Origin: Rufibacter glacialis
GTDB lineage: Bacteria > Bacteroidota > Bacteroidia > Cytophagales > Hymenobacteraceae
Reading direction: 5' to 3'
Assembly (NCBI RefSeq): GCF_008271745.1
Contig: NZ_VKKZ01000022.1
Location: 310,001-374,000 of the forward strand
Length of the DNA: 64,000 nt
The notes beneath the pieces were generated by a model. It searched no databases, was not told the DNA's origin, and saw only the letters and a list, made by a program, of their open reading frames with translations. Every line of letters starts with the position of its first letter. The stretch's first letter is position 1. Below, piece after piece: positions 26,821 through 36,570 of this stretch. A program made the translations under genes and the position numbers.

Positions 26821-28815
26821 ATGAAAAAAAGTATATCTGTTAAATTATACACGGCTTTGGCTTTTTTAGGCCTTTTTGGAGCTACTAGTTGCAATGAATT
26901 TCTGGACCGGGAGCCATTATCCTTGGTGCCACCTTCTAAATATCTGTTGACGGAGAGTGACTTGGCATCTTATACCATTGCCCGCTACAACTTTCCAACA
27001 CACAATGGATTCAATGTAGGAACGCATGGTAATGATAACCATACTGATAATCAGGCTACTACTAATGCCGCTACCCGCTGGGTACCGGGGGAATTTCGGG
27101 TTCCGCAATCTGGAGGAAATTGGGAGTTTTTCAATATCCGTCATATAAATTACTTCCTTGGGGATGTGGTACCGCGCTGGAAAGAAGGTAAAATCAAAGG
27201 CAATGCTACCAACATAAACCATTACGTAGGAGAGGCATACTTTCTGAGGGCATATGAATACCTAAATAAAGTACAAGCTTTCGGAGACTTTCCAATAGTC
27301 AAAACGGCCTTCCCAGATGTACCAGAATTGCTGGTGGCTGCCTCTAAACGGAGACCAAGAAATGAGGTTTCGCGGTTCATCCTCTCAGACCTTGATTCTG
27401 CCATTCAGTTTCTGAGTGCAACCCCTCCAGGGGGCAAAAACAGGATTTCTAAGAATGCTGCCCTACTATTGAAATCCCGGGCTGCCCTCCATGAGGCTTC
27501 CTGGCTCATGTACCACAAGGGAACTGCCCATGTACCAGGTGGCCCTAACTGGCCTGGTGCCGGAAAAGTAGAGAACTTCAGCATCAACATTGACGCAGAG
27601 ATTGACTTCTTCCTCACGCAGGCTATGGCATCTGCTGAGGTGGTAGCAGAGGCTGTGCCATTGGTGGCCAACACCAAAGACAATGGGTATAACTCCTCTC
27701 AGAACCCATATTTTAACATGTTTGGAGATCAGGACATGAATAAATATTCTGAGGTGCTGTTGTGGCGTCGGTATGACCCTACGTTGGGTATTAACCATAA
27801 CGTAAACCACTACATCAACCAAAACGGTGGTAATACGGGTTATACCAGAGGGTATGTGGAAAATTTTCTGATGGCAAATGGCTTGCCTATCTATGCCGCT
27901 GGTTCAGGGTACAAAGGCGATGATTCTATTTCTACCGTGAAGGAAGGCCGCGATAACCGCCTTCAACTGTTCATGAAAGCCCCTGGTGATTTGCGCTATA
28001 CAGACAGAACCAATACCAACGGTACTCTTATTTTGGAAGGTAAACCAGACATCATAGGCTTGGTTGAAACCCGGTATGTGACGGGGTATGCGGTGAAAAA
28101 AGGCTTCTCTTACTTATGGGCAAATTCACAAGGTAGCATGGGGTCAACCGGGAGCATCGTCTTTAGAGCAGTGGAGGCCTACTTGAACTACATAGAGGCT
28201 TCTTACTTAAAGGAAAAAACCCTGAATAGCAAAGCCACCAAGTATTGGAGAGCGATCAGGGAGAGAGCTGGGGTGAACCCTGATTTCAACATTACCATTG
28301 CCGCTACCAACATCAACGAAGAGGCCAAAAATGATTTTGCGGCTTATTCAGCAGGAAAACTCCTTACGGACATGACCTTGTACAACATCAGGAGAGAGAG
28401 ACGCTCTGAATTCATTGCCGAAGGTATGCGGTACACAGACCTTAAGCGCTGGAGAGCGATGGATCAACTTAAAACCACTCCTTATATCATTGAAGGTTTC
28501 AAGCTTTGGGGCCCAATGCAGGAATGGTACAAAGATCCTACCAAGGGTACTTCTCTTCTCATTGAGGCAGGTACCCCAGGTAAAACAGCTAACGTTTCTA
28601 AGAAATCATCCAGTCTGTACCTACGGCCTTATCAGGTTAACTTGACAGCCACTAACTTAGTTAGAGATGGGTACAGATGGGCATTCGCGCATTACTTGGA
28701 ACCAATTCCTATCAAGGAATTCCTGCTTACTAGCCAGAACAATGACCTAAGCACCTCTGTCATCTACCAGAACCCTGGTTGGCCTACAGTAGTTAACTCA
28801 GGAGCGACAGAGTAA
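26821..28815 (+). CDS. susD: SusD/RagB-type glycan-binding lipoprotein
   Basis: The 664-residue surface lipoprotein caps the SusC barrel and binds glycan. The lipobox ends at ATSC (Cys24), followed by NEFLDREPLSLVPP, the usual SusD opening. Repeated helical pairs contain the family segments NYFLGDVVPRW, VGEAYFLRAYEYL and NIRRERRSEFIAEGMRYTDLKRW. It is longer than the 500-600 residues common in the family. It starts 11 bp after susC, so the two form an operon, which ends at the hairpin at 28860-28897. Confidence 0.93.
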   Translation: MKKSISVKLYTALAFLGLFGATSCNEFLDREPLSLVPPSKYLLTESDLASYTIARYNFPTHNGFNVGTHGNDNHTDNQATTNAATRWVPGEFRVPQSGGNWEFFNIRHINYFLGDVVPRWKEGKIKGNATNINHYVGEAYFLRAYEYLNKVQAFGDFPIVKTAFPDVPELLVAASKRRPRNEVSRFILSDLDSAIQFLSATPPGGKNRISKNAALLLKSRAALHEASWLMYHKGTAHVPGGPNWPGAGKVENFSINIDAEIDFFLTQAMASAEVVAEAVPLVANTKDNGYNSSQNPYFNMFGDQDMNKYSEVLLWRRYDPTLGINHNVNHYINQNGGNTGYTRGYVENFLMANGLPIYAAGSGYKGDDSISTVKEGRDNRLQLFMKAPGDLRYTDRTNTNGTLILEGKPDIIGLVETRYVTGYAVKKGFSYLWANSQGSMGSTGSIVFRAVEAYLNYIEASYLKEKTLNSKATKYWRAIRERAGVNPDFNITIAATNINEEAKNDFAAYSAGKLLTDMTLYNIRRERRSEFIAEGMRYTDLKRWRAMDQLKTTPYIIEGFKLWGPMQEWYKDPTKGTSLLIEAGTPGKTANVSKKSSSLYLRPYQVNLTATNLVRDGYRWAFAHYLEPIPIKEFLLTSQNNDLSTSVIYQNPGWPTVVNSGATE

Positions 28816-29226
28816 CTTTTTTCGCTTGAAGTCATTCTTCTGACTATTAAAAACTTTTGGACACGGGGTAGTGGGGTAGAACCTATTACCCCGTGTCATA
28901 ATGTTTGGCCAGTGGTGAATTCCTAAATACCCAAAATGGAATATTGAGAGGCCTGCATGTCTCAACCACTTGTACTTCTTGTGCCTGCTTTTGAAGCCAT
29001 CTAACAACCAATGCTTTCATAGATCTTTCCTTCTACTGCTCTTTTTAAAAAACAGCCCGCAAAGAATTTAGGAACAGGTAAGCCCCCGGATTTTACGGTT
29101 CCAATCCCACCACAGAGCAGAAAAAGATAACTGTGATTTATTGATTTGTCAAGCATCTGAATAGGACGTAGAAGCCGACGCTGTTCCTCTGGGTACCAAT
29201 ATTCCCCTACTTTACCTCCTCCTGAA
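28816..29226. other. 411-bp gap between susD and GH16
   Basis: Holds the terminator hairpin at 28860-28897; the remaining approximately 330 bp presumably contains the promoter of the GH16-GH84 genes. No gene or clear box pair was found. Confidence 0.4.
28860..28897 (+). terminator. Hairpin after susD
   Basis: A perfect 11-bp stem, GACACGGGGTA (28860-28870) with TACCCCGTGTC (28887-28897), and a 16-nt loop, 44 bp after the susD stop. Confidence 0.7.
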
Positions 29227-30051
29227 ATGATGAAAAAACTTTACGTTTTCCTGTTACTCTTGTGCACTGGTTGCGCTACGGTGCCCCAGAAAGGAACCAC
29301 CTCAGACTGGACCCTGCTTTGGGAGGATGAATTCAATAAAGACGGCGCCCCAGACCCCAGCAAGTGGAGCTATGCGGGTCGGAGATCCCCGGATTGGGCC
29401 TGCTATTGCGCCGATAACCCAGAGATCACCTATGTGAAAGACGGGTTGCTTTATCTGAAAGCCGTTCTGAACCAAGACAAAAACGATACCGCCAAATACC
29501 AAACGGCCTGTATCCACACCAAAGACAAGTTCGTCTTTACTTATGGCAAGGTGGAGGTGAGGGCCAAGCTCTCCAAGGGCAAAGGTTCCTGGCCGGCTAT
29601 CTGGCTCATGCCGCAGGACAGCAAATACGGCGGTTGGCCTAAAAGCGGGGAGATTGATGTCATGGAGCACTTGAACTATGATACCATCTTTTACCAGACC
29701 CTGCACAGCGAGTACATTGACCAGATGAATCAGAAAAAGAATCCGTTGTACTTCGCCACCCCTGCATTTAAAGAAGGAGAATTCAATGTGTTTGGGTTGG
29801 AGTGGTATCCAGACAGAATGGATTTTTTCGTCAACAACCAGAAAACCTTCACCTATCCCAGAATAGAGAACGCAGATGCACGCCAGTGGCCCTTTGACCA
29901 GCAGTTCTACCTCATCCTGAACCAAGCCCTGGGGGGGAACTGGGTAGGCACCATCAAAGATGAGGATCTGCCCGTGCAAATGGTGGTGGATTGGGTAAGG
30001 GTGTTCCAAATGCAGGATTCACAGAAGAAGCCGGTAAACGTGCTCAAATAA
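29227..30051 (+). CDS. GH16 endo-glycanase, lipoprotein
   Basis: The 274-residue protein has a lipobox ending TGC (Cys16) and a single GH16 jelly-roll domain. The active-site strand is SGEIDVMEHLN (140-150), in which Glu142 is the nucleophile, Asp144 the helper and Glu147 the acid/base; the extra residue in ExDxxE marks the beta-bulge type found in laminarinases and endo-beta-galactosidases. LLWEDEFN near the start and VVDWVRVFQ at the end are also typical. In this setting an endo-beta-galactosidase acting on poly-LacNAc or O-glycan chains is plausible, but a beta-glucanase cannot be excluded. It is 137 bp before the GH84 gene. Confidence 0.85.
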   Translation: MMKKLYVFLLLLCTGCATVPQKGTTSDWTLLWEDEFNKDGAPDPSKWSYAGRRSPDWACYCADNPEITYVKDGLLYLKAVLNQDKNDTAKYQTACIHTKDKFVFTYGKVEVRAKLSKGKGSWPAIWLMPQDSKYGGWPKSGEIDVMEHLNYDTIFYQTLHSEYIDQMNQKKNPLYFATPAFKEGEFNVFGLEWYPDRMDFFVNNQKTFTYPRIENADARQWPFDQQFYLILNQALGGNWVGTIKDEDLPVQMVVDWVRVFQMQDSQKKPVNVLK

Positions 30052-30188
30052 GGCTCCCAAAAGGAGACATTTTTTCAGAGCTTGTTTAATGGCTATTTTC
30101 TTAAAAACCCAGCAAAAAGGTTGATTCCTACCATTGCTAGGAGCGCTAAGGCCCCAAGGTCTTTTCCTTTCAAGTTGCTTTTAATTCT

Positions 30189-32732
30189 ATGTATAGTATG
30201 CTTGCCAGTTGTTCTAAAAGAAGTTTTTTAGTTATCCTGCTTTCCTGTTTCTCTTTGCTCTCCTGGGCGCAGCAGGTGCTGCCACAACCCCAGGAAGCGG
30301 TAATCAGTCAGGAGGGTTTTGTGCCTGTCCGGCCTTATCGGGTTAGTGGATTACCCGCCAGTGAACAATCCGTTCTGGCGTTGTTGAAGGCTGGGTTGCC
30401 CATCACCCAGAAGGGGAAATCCCTTCCTCTGAAAATCTCGAAACTGAAAGAGAAAGATGCTCGCCTGCAACGCTCAGGCGCGTACAAGCTCACGGTTACT
30501 CCGCAGAAAATAACCATTGAAGCCTTTGACGACCGGGCCACCTTTTATGCGGTACAAACGCTTCTCCAGCTAACCAAGAAAGATAAAAATGGCCAGGTAA
30601 CGCTCTTGCCCGCCACCATTGTGGATTTTCCGGATGTGGCGTACCGGGGTACGGTAGAGGGATTTTACGGCGAGCCCTGGAGCCATGCCGACCGCTTGGA
30701 GCAATTGCGGTTCTACGGCAAACTGAAGCTGAATACCTACATCTACGGTCCTAAAGACGACCCTTACCATTCTTCCCCCCACTGGCGGGATCCCTATCCG
30801 GCCAAGGAGGCGGCCCATATCAAAGAGCTAGCCGACGTAGCCAAACAGAACAAGGTGGAGTTTGTGTGGGCCATCCATCCGGGCAAAGACATCAAATGGA
30901 ACCAAGCAGACAGCGCGGCCGTGTTGGCCAAGTTCAACCTGATGTATGACCTGGGGGTGCGGGCGTTCGCGGTCTTTTTTGATGACATCTCGGGGGTAGG
31001 TACGGATGCCCACATGCAAGCCAACCTCCTGAACCACATCCAGCGGAACTTCATCAACCAGAAAAAAGACGTGGCCCCGCTCATCATGTGCCCTACTGAA
31101 TACAACAAGGGCTGGGCGAACAAGAAAGAAGGTACCTATCTTGACATTCTGGGCCAGAAACTAGACCCCGCCATCCACGTCATGTGGACGGGCAACCGCG
31201 TGGTAGACGATATCACCAAAGAAGGCCTGGAGTGGGTGAACCGGAGAATCAAGAGACCCGCCTACGTGTGGTGGAACTTCCCGGTAAGTGACTATGTGCG
31301 CAACCATCTGTTGATGGGGCCTTCCTATGGCCTGGACCAGCAGGCGGCCCAGGATATGTCGGGCTTTGTCTCTAACCCCATGGACAAAGCAGAAGCATCA
31401 AAACCGGCTATCTTCAGTGTGGCTTTGTATAGCTGGAACCTGCAGGCGTATCATCCCCAGAAAGCCTGGGAAGCGGCCCATGCCTTCCTCATGCCCGAGG
31501 CCACCGCGGCCTTCAGAACCTTCAGCGCGCACAACAGTGACCCGGGCCCCAACGGTCACCTTTACCGCCGCGAGGAATCAGTAGAGCTTAAGCCCCATTT
31601 GCAGTCCTTTCTGGAGGCGTACCGGAGCGGGCAATACCCGGCGGAAGCAGGAAAACTACTCGCCCAGGAATTCAGGAACATAGAAGCTGCTGGTCCTGAG
31701 ATCAGGACTAAGAGCACGAACCAGCGGCTGGTAGAGCAGATAGCCCCCTGGCTGGTTCAGTTCAACTATTTAGGAAAAGCCGGTAAACACGCTATGTTTA
31801 TGGCAGAGAAGAAGGCCAGCGGTCAACCTGGCTCGGCCTGGGCCGAATACCTGCGCGTGGAAGCCTTACTGGACAGCATGGCCCTGGTAAATTTGACGCT
31901 CAACCAGAACCCCTACCAACCGGGGGTGAAAACCGGGGCCTTGCATGTGAAGCCTTTTGTAGAGGAACTCTTCCAGCATACCGGCCGCTCCTTCCTGAAC
32001 CAGAAAGAAGCTTCTGGTCAACCTGCCCAGGCAGATGCTTTGGTGAACGCCCCCTACAGCAAAGCGGTCCGGTTTGCCTCGCAGCCGCTGGTGTTCAACA
32101 ACCAAGGCCTTTCGTTTTCGCCCATGCTGGAGACCGTGTTCCTTGACACCACCGAATACCTGGGCCTGAAAATGGGAGATGCCTGGCAGGCGACTGCCTT
32201 GTCTTTCAATTTTTCCACCAACAACCTGGGTGCCTGGGGCGTATTGGAGGTTTCCTCAGATGCCAAGACGTGGAGAACGGTGCCCCTGACCGAACAGCGC
32301 GGCAAAGGAAGAGTGGAGTTCGCTGACCCTTCCATCCGGTATGTGCGGTTCAGGAACAACTCTGCCAAAAGACAGAACTTCTACCTCAAAGAATACCGGC
32401 TGGAAGTGAAGCCAAAGGTAGGCCAGGACCCCTCTCTCTTCGCCTATGACAAAAGCATCAACACGTACCAAACCATTAAGGGAGGCCAGCCCGTGACGGT
32501 AAAGCTGCCCGCAGAATTGAAAGGTAGTCCGCTGACCGTGTTGCTAAGAACAGATGGTGTTCCCGTGACCATTTCGGTTCCTGGTAAAAAGGGGACTCGT
32601 CAAACCATTTATAGGGGCAGTGAGGCTTATGTGACCCTGGCGGCCAGCCAATTGAAGAACGTTTCCCAGCTGGTCTTTTCCTCTGAGGCCGCCCAACCCA
32701 TTAGGATCTATGAAATCGTGAAAGGGCAATAA
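30189..32732 (+). CDS. GH84 beta-N-acetylglucosaminidase (O-GlcNAcase/hyaluronidase type)
   Basis: GH84 enzymes remove beta-GlcNAc by substrate assistance with two Asp residues. The 847-residue protein has a Sec signal ending LLSWAQ, a GH20b-like N-terminal domain, and the barrel with RGTVEGFYGEPW (153-164), YIYGPKDDPYH (184-194) and AVFFDDISG (261-269; Asp265-Asp266 is the catalytic pair). The helical domain and a C-terminal F5/8-like sandwich (from about 620) follow, as in the Bacteroides thetaiotaomicron enzyme, which is shorter. It likely works on beta-GlcNAc that GH20 enzymes leave. An ATG three codons on (30198) is an alternative start. A dispersed repeat follows it. Confidence 0.9.
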   Translation: MYSMLASCSKRSFLVILLSCFSLLSWAQQVLPQPQEAVISQEGFVPVRPYRVSGLPASEQSVLALLKAGLPITQKGKSLPLKISKLKEKDARLQRSGAYKLTVTPQKITIEAFDDRATFYAVQTLLQLTKKDKNGQVTLLPATIVDFPDVAYRGTVEGFYGEPWSHADRLEQLRFYGKLKLNTYIYGPKDDPYHSSPHWRDPYPAKEAAHIKELADVAKQNKVEFVWAIHPGKDIKWNQADSAAVLAKFNLMYDLGVRAFAVFFDDISGVGTDAHMQANLLNHIQRNFINQKKDVAPLIMCPTEYNKGWANKKEGTYLDILGQKLDPAIHVMWTGNRVVDDITKEGLEWVNRRIKRPAYVWWNFPVSDYVRNHLLMGPSYGLDQQAAQDMSGFVSNPMDKAEASKPAIFSVALYSWNLQAYHPQKAWEAAHAFLMPEATAAFRTFSAHNSDPGPNGHLYRREESVELKPHLQSFLEAYRSGQYPAEAGKLLAQEFRNIEAAGPEIRTKSTNQRLVEQIAPWLVQFNYLGKAGKHAMFMAEKKASGQPGSAWAEYLRVEALLDSMALVNLTLNQNPYQPGVKTGALHVKPFVEELFQHTGRSFLNQKEASGQPAQADALVNAPYSKAVRFASQPLVFNNQGLSFSPMLETVFLDTTEYLGLKMGDAWQATALSFNFSTNNLGAWGVLEVSSDAKTWRTVPLTEQRGKGRVEFADPSIRYVRFRNNSAKRQNFYLKEYRLEVKPKVGQDPSLFAYDKSINTYQTIKGGQPVTVKLPAELKGSPLTVLLRTDGVPVTISVPGKKGTRQTIYRGSEAYVTLAASQLKNVSQLVFSSEAAQPIRIYEIVKGQ

Positions 32733-33140
32733 ACAGGAAGGACCCTCCTTTTGGGGCAGTTTCAAGGAAAGAGACTCTCAAACAAGGCGCTTGCAGGCAA
32801 GACATTCAAGCTATCTATTTTGTTTGAACGGTCCACTTTCTACCGATTTTGTCATTCTGAAAGGATTTTGGTGCGAACTGGAAAGGCTTTGTTGAACCGC
32901 CTTTACCGTTCTCTCACAAGATCCTTTCAGAATGACATAGAAACAGGGAATGGGTAGTTTGTCCTCAGAAGGAAGAGAATGGGGGAGGTGCAGGACCGTG
33001 TGCCCGGGCTGGGCTATTCCTGGGATCAGGCGGCCTCTCCAAAATTGCGCCGGTTGCCACCCTTCCTTTTTGAAGCAAGAGGAGGGCTTTAGAGAAGGGA
33101 TTTCTTCCGCTGCGTGCTGTATAATTGACTTTAATTTCTC
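32733..33140. other. 408-bp gap with dispersed inverted repeat
   Basis: Apart from the inverted repeat at 32851-32936, no gene, RNA or clear promoter is seen in this gap between GH84 and the sulfatase. Confidence 0.45.
32851..32936. repeat. REP-like 16-bp inverted repeat
   Basis: GTCATTCTGAAAGGAT (32851-32866) is perfectly inverted at 32921-32936; inside, AAAGGC (32882-32887) is inverted as GCCTTT (32899-32904). GTCATTCTGA...GGATC-type words are widespread between genes in Bacteroidota, so this is probably a dispersed palindromic repeat rather than a control site. Confidence 0.65.
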
Positions 33141-34664
33141 ATGAAACGTTTCCTGATACTCGCTATTTACTTGTTTCCGTTGCTCTCCCTGGCGCAGCAA
33201 AGGCCTAATATCATTGTGTTTCTGGTAGATGACATGGGTTGGATGGATACCTCGGTGCCCTTCAGCGGAAAGGTGGAGGCCCTGAACCAGCGGTACCATA
33301 CCCCTAACATGGTACGCTTGGCCCGCGAAGGCATGAAGTTCACCAATGCCTATGCTACCCCCATCTGTACGCCCACCCGGGTAAGCCTGATAACGGGCCT
33401 GAACGCGGCGCACCACCGCGTCACCAACTGGACCAATATCCGCCGTGATGCCCCCACGGACCACCCCGATTCCACGTTCCTCCCCCTGGCCTGGAACTAC
33501 AACGGCTTGAGCCCAAAGCCAGGGGTGCCGCACACCGTGACCGCCATCCCTTTGCCCAGGCTGTTGCAGGAAGCCGGGTACTACACCATCCACGTGGGCA
33601 AGGCGCATTTTGGGTCCGCCGGTACACCGGGCGCCAACCCGTATAACCTGGGCTTTCAGGTCAACATTGCCGGGAACGCCGCCGGGCACCCCCAGAGCTT
33701 TCTGGGTACCGAGAACTACGGCAACCTGCCCGGGAAAATCAGCTGGCACGCCGTGCAGGACCTGAGCGAATATTATGGCACCGAGACCTTCCTGACCGAG
33801 GCCATCACCCTGGAGGCCCTGAAAGCCCTGGACGGGGCCGTTAAAACCAAGAAGCCTTTTTTCCTGCACCTGTCCCACTTCGCCCTGCATGACCCCTTAC
33901 AAGCCGACCCGCGCTTTATCCAGAGATACCAGGACGCCGGTTTAGATCCCCAGGAGGCGAAATACGCCAGCATGGTGGAAGGCATGGATAAAAGCCTGGG
34001 AGAGGTGCTGGCGTATCTGCAAAAGAACAAGCTGGATCAGAACACTCTTCTGCTGTTCGTGTCTGATAACGGCGGCCTCAGCATGGGTGCGCCCCGGGGC
34101 GGGAAGCCGCAAACCCACAACCTGCCGCTGCGCGCCGGCAAAGGATCAGTGTACGAAGGCGGCATCCGGGTGCCTCTGCTGGTGCGCTGGCCGGGCACAG
34201 TAAAGGCGGGAACCACCGCCCACCAGTACCTGATCATAGAGGATTTCTTCCCCACGTTGTTGGAGGTCGCCGGGGTGAAAAAAGTCCCTGCGAGCCAAGG
34301 GGTGGACGGAAAGAGTTTTTTGCCTCTTTTGAAAAATCCAGCCTTGAAAGACACCAATCGGGTGCTGGTGTGGCACCACCCCAACAATTGGCTGCCGCAG
34401 GGCGGGCCAGGCATCAACTACAAGAGCGCAGCCAGGCAAGGAGACTGGAAACTGGTCTACGACCTGCGCACGGGGCAGAAAGAGCTGTACCACCTGCGCT
34501 CAGACCTGGGCGAAACCACTGACCTGGCCCACCGGCACCCGGAAAAAGTAGCGGCCCTGTCCAAGGCCTTAGGGCAGCAGTTGCGGCACTGGAACGCTTT
34601 GCTGCCCATCTTTAAAAACACCAATACTCCCGTGCCTATGCCAGACCAAGCCTGGCCCCAATGA
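33141..34664 (+). CDS. S1-family sulfatase
   Basis: Type I sulfatases hydrolyse sulfate esters with a formylglycine made from Cys or Ser. The 507-residue protein has a Sec signal (to AQQ), the metal-binding FLVDDMGW (27-34), and PICTPTRVSLITG (74-87) whose C-x-P-x-R sequence starts at Cys76, the residue to be converted. HVGKAHFG and VSDNGGLSMG complete the active site, and the C-terminal NYKSAARQGDWKLVYD segment is standard. It would desulfate galactose or GlcNAc of sulfated N- or O-glycans; the subfamily cannot be assigned without alignment. The maturase is not in this window. It precedes GH125 by 152 bp. Confidence 0.88.
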   Translation: MKRFLILAIYLFPLLSLAQQRPNIIVFLVDDMGWMDTSVPFSGKVEALNQRYHTPNMVRLAREGMKFTNAYATPICTPTRVSLITGLNAAHHRVTNWTNIRRDAPTDHPDSTFLPLAWNYNGLSPKPGVPHTVTAIPLPRLLQEAGYYTIHVGKAHFGSAGTPGANPYNLGFQVNIAGNAAGHPQSFLGTENYGNLPGKISWHAVQDLSEYYGTETFLTEAITLEALKALDGAVKTKKPFFLHLSHFALHDPLQADPRFIQRYQDAGLDPQEAKYASMVEGMDKSLGEVLAYLQKNKLDQNTLLLFVSDNGGLSMGAPRGGKPQTHNLPLRAGKGSVYEGGIRVPLLVRWPGTVKAGTTAHQYLIIEDFFPTLLEVAGVKKVPASQGVDGKSFLPLLKNPALKDTNRVLVWHHPNNWLPQGGPGINYKSAARQGDWKLVYDLRTGQKELYHLRSDLGETTDLAHRHPEKVAALSKALGQQLRHWNALLPIFKNTNTPVPMPDQAWPQ

Positions 34665-34816
34665 ACCTCTGAAAGTGGGGTGTTTTTCCCAAAACAGCCT
34701 AAGAAAGATTATCCTAACTTGGGGTTCGGAATAGGGGCCTTTCTCAAGAAAACCTTGAATGAAGGAATGCTTCCAACCGCCAACCTCAGAAACCATTCAC
34801 CACAGAAAACAACCCT

Positions 34817-36244
34817 ATGCCCACCCGCAGAGAATTTGTGAAAACCGGCAGCCTGGCCGCCTTAGGCGTGGCCACCACTGGTTTTTCCCTCATGTCTTTC
34901 AGTTTCAAAGACTCCTTCAAGAGCCAGCGCCCGGCGCCGGCCAACCGAAACTTCACCAGCCAGATCATTGAGAAGAAGCTGCAGGAGGTGAAGAAATCCA
35001 TCGGGGACCAGGAGATCGCCTGGCTCTTTGAAAACTGCTTCCCCAACACCCTGGACACCACCGTGTTTTACAAAGAGGTGAACGGAAAACCAGACACCTT
35101 CGTGATCACCGGCGACATAGAGGCCATGTGGCTGCGTGATTCCACCGCGCAGGTGTGGCCGTACCTGCCCTTCGTGAAGCAGGAGAAGAAGCTCCAGAAC
35201 CTGGTGGCCGGGGTCATCAACCGCCAAACCAAATGCATCCTCATTGACCCCTACGCCAACGCCTTCAACGACGGCCCCAAGGGCAGCGAGTGGGAAAAGG
35301 ACCTCACCGACATGAAGCCCGAACTGCACGAGCGGAAATGGGAGATAGATTCGCTTTGCTATCCCATCCGGTTGGCCTACCACTACTGGAAAACCACCGG
35401 TGACACCAACTGCTTTGACCAGGAGTGGCAGAAAGCCATGCACCTGGTGGTGAAGACCTTCAAAGAGCAGCAGCGCAAAGAAGGGAAGGGGCCTTACACG
35501 TTCCAGCGAAACACGCCCAAGCAAACCGACACCGTGGCCGGTGCCGGTTATGGCTATCCCATCAAGCCGGTGGGGTTGATCTGCTCCACGTTCCGGCCTT
35601 CAGATGACGCCACCATGTACCTGTTCCTGGTGCCATCCAACTATTTCGCGGTGGTATCATTGAGGCAATTGGCGGAGCTGAGCCAGAAGGTGACCAAAGA
35701 CGCGGCGTTTGCCGCCGAATGCACGGCCCTGGCCAACGAGGTGGAGAACGCCCTGAAGCAGTACGCGGTGGGCGAGCACCTGAACTTCGGGAAAGTGCAT
35801 CCTTTTGAGGTAGACGGTTTTGGGAACCGGTTGTTCATGGATGACGCCAACATTCCCAGCCTGCTGGCCATGCCGTATCTGGGCTGCTGCTCTCTCCAGG
35901 ACCCGGTGTACCAGAACACCCGCAGGTTCGTGTTGAGCGAGAACAATCCTTGGTTTTTCAAGGGCAAAGCAGGACAGGGCATCGGCGGTCCGCACGTAGG
36001 CCCGGAGATGATCTGGCCTATGAGCATCATCATGCAGGCCATGACGAGCCAATCAGATGCCGAGATCAAGAACTGCCTGCACATCCTGAAGACGACGCAC
36101 GCGGGCACTGGTTTCATGCACGAGACCTTCCACAAAGATGATCCTTCCAACTTCACCAGGAAGTGGTTTGCCTGGGCCAACACGCTGTTCGGGGAGTTGA
36201 TCCTGAAACTGCACGCCGAGCGGCCTCACTTATTGAAAGCCTAA
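34817..36244 (+). CDS. GH125 exo-alpha-1,6-mannosidase, Tat-exported
   Basis: GH125 enzymes remove alpha-1,6-linked mannose by inversion. The 475-residue protein opens with a twin-arginine signal ([15 protein letters not shown]). The alpha/alpha-barrel has [18 protein letters not shown] (99-116), FRPSDD (259-264, where the family's acid residue sits) and HETFHKDDP (435-443, with Glu436 as the likely base). With GH92 this covers the alpha-mannose arms of N-glycans. The Tat signal implies folding before export, as for the neighbouring glycosylasparaginase. It lies 152 bp after the sulfatase; a cluster of palindromic repeats separates it from the next gene. Confidence 0.9.
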   Translation: MPTRREFVKTGSLAALGVATTGFSLMSFSFKDSFKSQRPAPANRNFTSQIIEKKLQEVKKSIGDQEIAWLFENCFPNTLDTTVFYKEVNGKPDTFVITGDIEAMWLRDSTAQVWPYLPFVKQEKKLQNLVAGVINRQTKCILIDPYANAFNDGPKGSEWEKDLTDMKPELHERKWEIDSLCYPIRLAYHYWKTTGDTNCFDQEWQKAMHLVVKTFKEQQRKEGKGPYTFQRNTPKQTDTVAGAGYGYPIKPVGLICSTFRPSDDATMYLFLVPSNYFAVVSLRQLAELSQKVTKDAAFAAECTALANEVENALKQYAVGEHLNFGKVHPFEVDGFGNRLFMDDANIPSLLAMPYLGCCSLQDPVYQNTRRFVLSENNPWFFKGKAGQGIGGPHVGPEMIWPMSIIMQAMTSQSDAEIKNCLHILKTTHAGTGFMHETFHKDDPSNFTRKWFAWANTLFGELILKLHAERPHLLKA

Positions 36245-36246
36245 CT

Positions 36247-36487
36247 AAGTAGCGTTGGGGGCTTGTTTTTCAGATAATAGGCCCCAAACGCTACCAGGTT
36301 AGGCAATACAATGAAACTGGTTAGGAAAACAGAATAGTTGACCACCCAGCTACTATTCCTTCGCCCTTGTTGGTGTTCTCACCAACAAGCAGAATAGCCC
36401 CTACCTTTGGGTTTGTTGGTGAAAACACCAACAAAGGCGGCAGAAAAGCGGAAGAGAACCAAGTGGCGTTTGGGGCTTGTTTTTCAG
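36247..36487. repeat. Cluster of palindromic and direct repeats
   Basis: The 326-bp gap between GH125 and the glycosylasparaginase is largely repeats. A 27-bp word ending GGGGCTTGTTTTTCAG occurs at 36247-36273 and again at 36461-36487 with 25 matches. The first copy is half of an inverted repeat, 36250-36262 with 36281-36293. Between the copies stand two hairpins with TTGTTGGTG/CACCAACAA stems and 4-nt loops, at 36366-36389 (loop TTCT) and 36412-36435 (loop AAAA). They look like REP-type dispersed elements. Confidence 0.75.
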
Positions 36488-36570
36488 GAAACAGGCCTCA
36501 AAGGCTATGGAAGGTTTTGCCATACCATTGAAAAGACAGTTCAGACATAGAACTTAAATAAAGACAGCAG

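Noticed and set aside
36366..36435. CRISPR-like repeat pair (TTGTTGGTG hairpins)
   Set aside because: Only two units with a 22-bp gap, no unique spacers of uniform size and no cas genes; better explained as REP-type hairpins.
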